From Candidatus Aminicenantes bacterium UBA2199 (GTDB lineage Bacteria; Acidobacteriota; Aminicenantia; UBA2199): a stretch of DNA of 33,429 nt. This document shows positions 33,028-33,429 of this stretch, one piece after another. The notes below the pieces were generated by a model. That model searched no databases, was not told the origin of the DNA, and saw only the letters and a program-made list of their open reading frames with translations. The position numbers were made by a program, and so were the translations under genes. The stretch lies in assembly GCA_002327965.1 (NCBI GenBank), contig DCVB01000058.1:1-33429 (forward strand). The letters are read 5' to 3'. Each line of letters opens with the position of its first letter. Position 1 is the stretch's first letter.

Positions 33028-33129
33028 TCACAGGTTGCGGATCACCGCCGTCCGGCGCAGCTTGCGGCTGAGGTAGGGAACGGCCATGATCCGCAGGATG
33101 AGGATGACCAGGACCTCGATGTGGTTCAT
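33028..33129 (-). CDS. Possible 33-residue membrane peptide
   Basis: Frame 33129-33028 encodes a 33-residue peptide with one hydrophobic stretch (IEVLVILILRIMAVPYL) and a basic tail (SRKLRRTAVIRNL). A GGAG box lies 5 nt before the ATG, and the start is 21 nt after the LolA-like gene stop, so it could be a co-transcribed tail gene. Codon use is G/C-ending. It resembles the first helix of cation/H+ antiporters, so a truncated gene is the alternative. Confidence 0.35.
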   Translation of the reverse strand: MNHIEVLVILILRIMAVPYLSRKLRRTAVIRNL

Positions 33130-33150
33130 GGCTGCTCCGGGCGGCTCTGG

Positions 33151-33429
33151 TTACTTTTTCAGCGCGGCCTTGGAGAACAGGGACTCGGGAATGTCGGCGT
33201 CGAACTCGATCTCGTGGACGACGAATTCGGTCCCCTGTCCCTCTTTCATCGCGTCCTTGAAGCGGATGCGGTCGGGCAGCCAGCGGCTGCCGAAGCTGCG
33301 CACGCTTTCCACGGTGGTGGTCTTGAGCAGCTTGCCGCTGCGGGCGAACAGCTCCTCCTTCAGCACGGTGAAGCGCTCCGCGTCGACCCACAGCCGCCGT
33401 CGGGGATAGGCGGCGTCGGCTTTCTTCGC
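33151..33429 (-). CDS. Outer-membrane lipoprotein-sorting protein (LolA-like), C-terminal part
   Basis: The gene enters from beyond the right edge; at least 92 C-terminal residues are present. The sequence YPRRRLWVDAERFTVLKEEL, ARSGKLLKTTTVESVRSFGSRWLPDRIRF and HEIEFDADIPESLFSKAALKK follows the standard C-terminal pattern of the LolA-like 'outer membrane lipoprotein-sorting protein' family (a W-D-x-x-x-x-x-x-L-K-E-E-L core and the closing F-D-x-x-I-P-x-x-x-F). Such proteins carry lipoproteins or hydrophobic substrates across the periplasm and are often encoded beside RND/MMPL transporters. The N-terminus with its signal peptide lies outside. Confidence 0.75.
   Translation of the reverse strand, partial: AKKADAAYPRRRLWVDAERFTVLKEELFARSGKLLKTTTVESVRSFGSRWLPDRIRFKDAMKEGQGTEFVVHEIEFDADIPESLFSKAALKK

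Overview
This is a GC-rich, gene-dense bacterial chromosomal stretch, and nothing in it looks like phage, plasmid or an insertion sequence. The gene set fits an anaerobe with two membranes: a hybrid cluster protein, a V-type ATPase operon in the arrangement known from Chlamydia, spirochetes and Bacteroidetes, a CCG-domain iron-sulfur oxidoreductase, an outer-membrane DUF5916 protein and a LolA-like lipoprotein-sorting protein. An Aminicenantes-like or related uncultured lineage is possible, but that is only a guess from gene content. No rRNA, tRNA or CRISPR array was seen.

Layout. 1-881 (+): the end of an SPFH/slipin gene and an archaeal-looking hexulose-phosphate-synthase-like gene. 924-6217 (-): a DUF5916 outer-membrane protein, a frameshifted hydroxylamine reductase (hcp) with a clear promoter and palindrome, and a CPA1 Na+/H+ antiporter. 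6364-9106: a small lipoprotein, a secreted Ig-like protein and an Npt/MFS-like transporter. 9245-11479 (+): two overlapping tiny membrane proteins, a GAF-like protein and a membrane-anchored endonuclease/exonuclease/phosphatase protein. 11597-16235 (-): a stomatin-like protein, a Cys-tailed membrane protein, a nucleoside-diphosphate-sugar-epimerase-like SDR and an exported Xaa-Pro aminopeptidase. 16649-18903: a Cys-rich DUF6485 protein, a small membrane protein, and an overlapping DUF302/CPBP pair. 19056-26269 (-): seven tightly packed V-ATPase genes in the order E, DUF2764, A, B, D, I, K. 26608-30656 (-): a GlcF/LutA-like Fe-S protein and a transmembrane Ser/Thr kinase with a TPR tail. 30818-32938: a zinc ribbon-Nudix-ThiE fusion converging on thiM, pointing to thiamine salvage. 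33028-33429 (-): a tiny ORF and the end of a LolA-like gene.

The coding content is mostly recognisable. The unusual material lies between genes. Several intergenic spaces hold degenerate tandem arrays with a 7-bp period but unrelated unit sequences. There are two copies of a 250-270 bp fold-back element, a separate 160-bp composite palindrome and a long purine/pyrimidine inverted repeat. Several genes, including the whole V-ATPase operon, have a -10 hexamer only 6-8 nt before the ATG, which predicts leaderless transcripts. The V-ATPase K subunit carries the residues that bind Na+ in Enterococcus NtpK, so a sodium-coupled enzyme is predicted, in keeping with the Na+/H+ antiporter encoded nearby. 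The ThiE domain of the fusion lacks the segment that normally holds the product phosphate.
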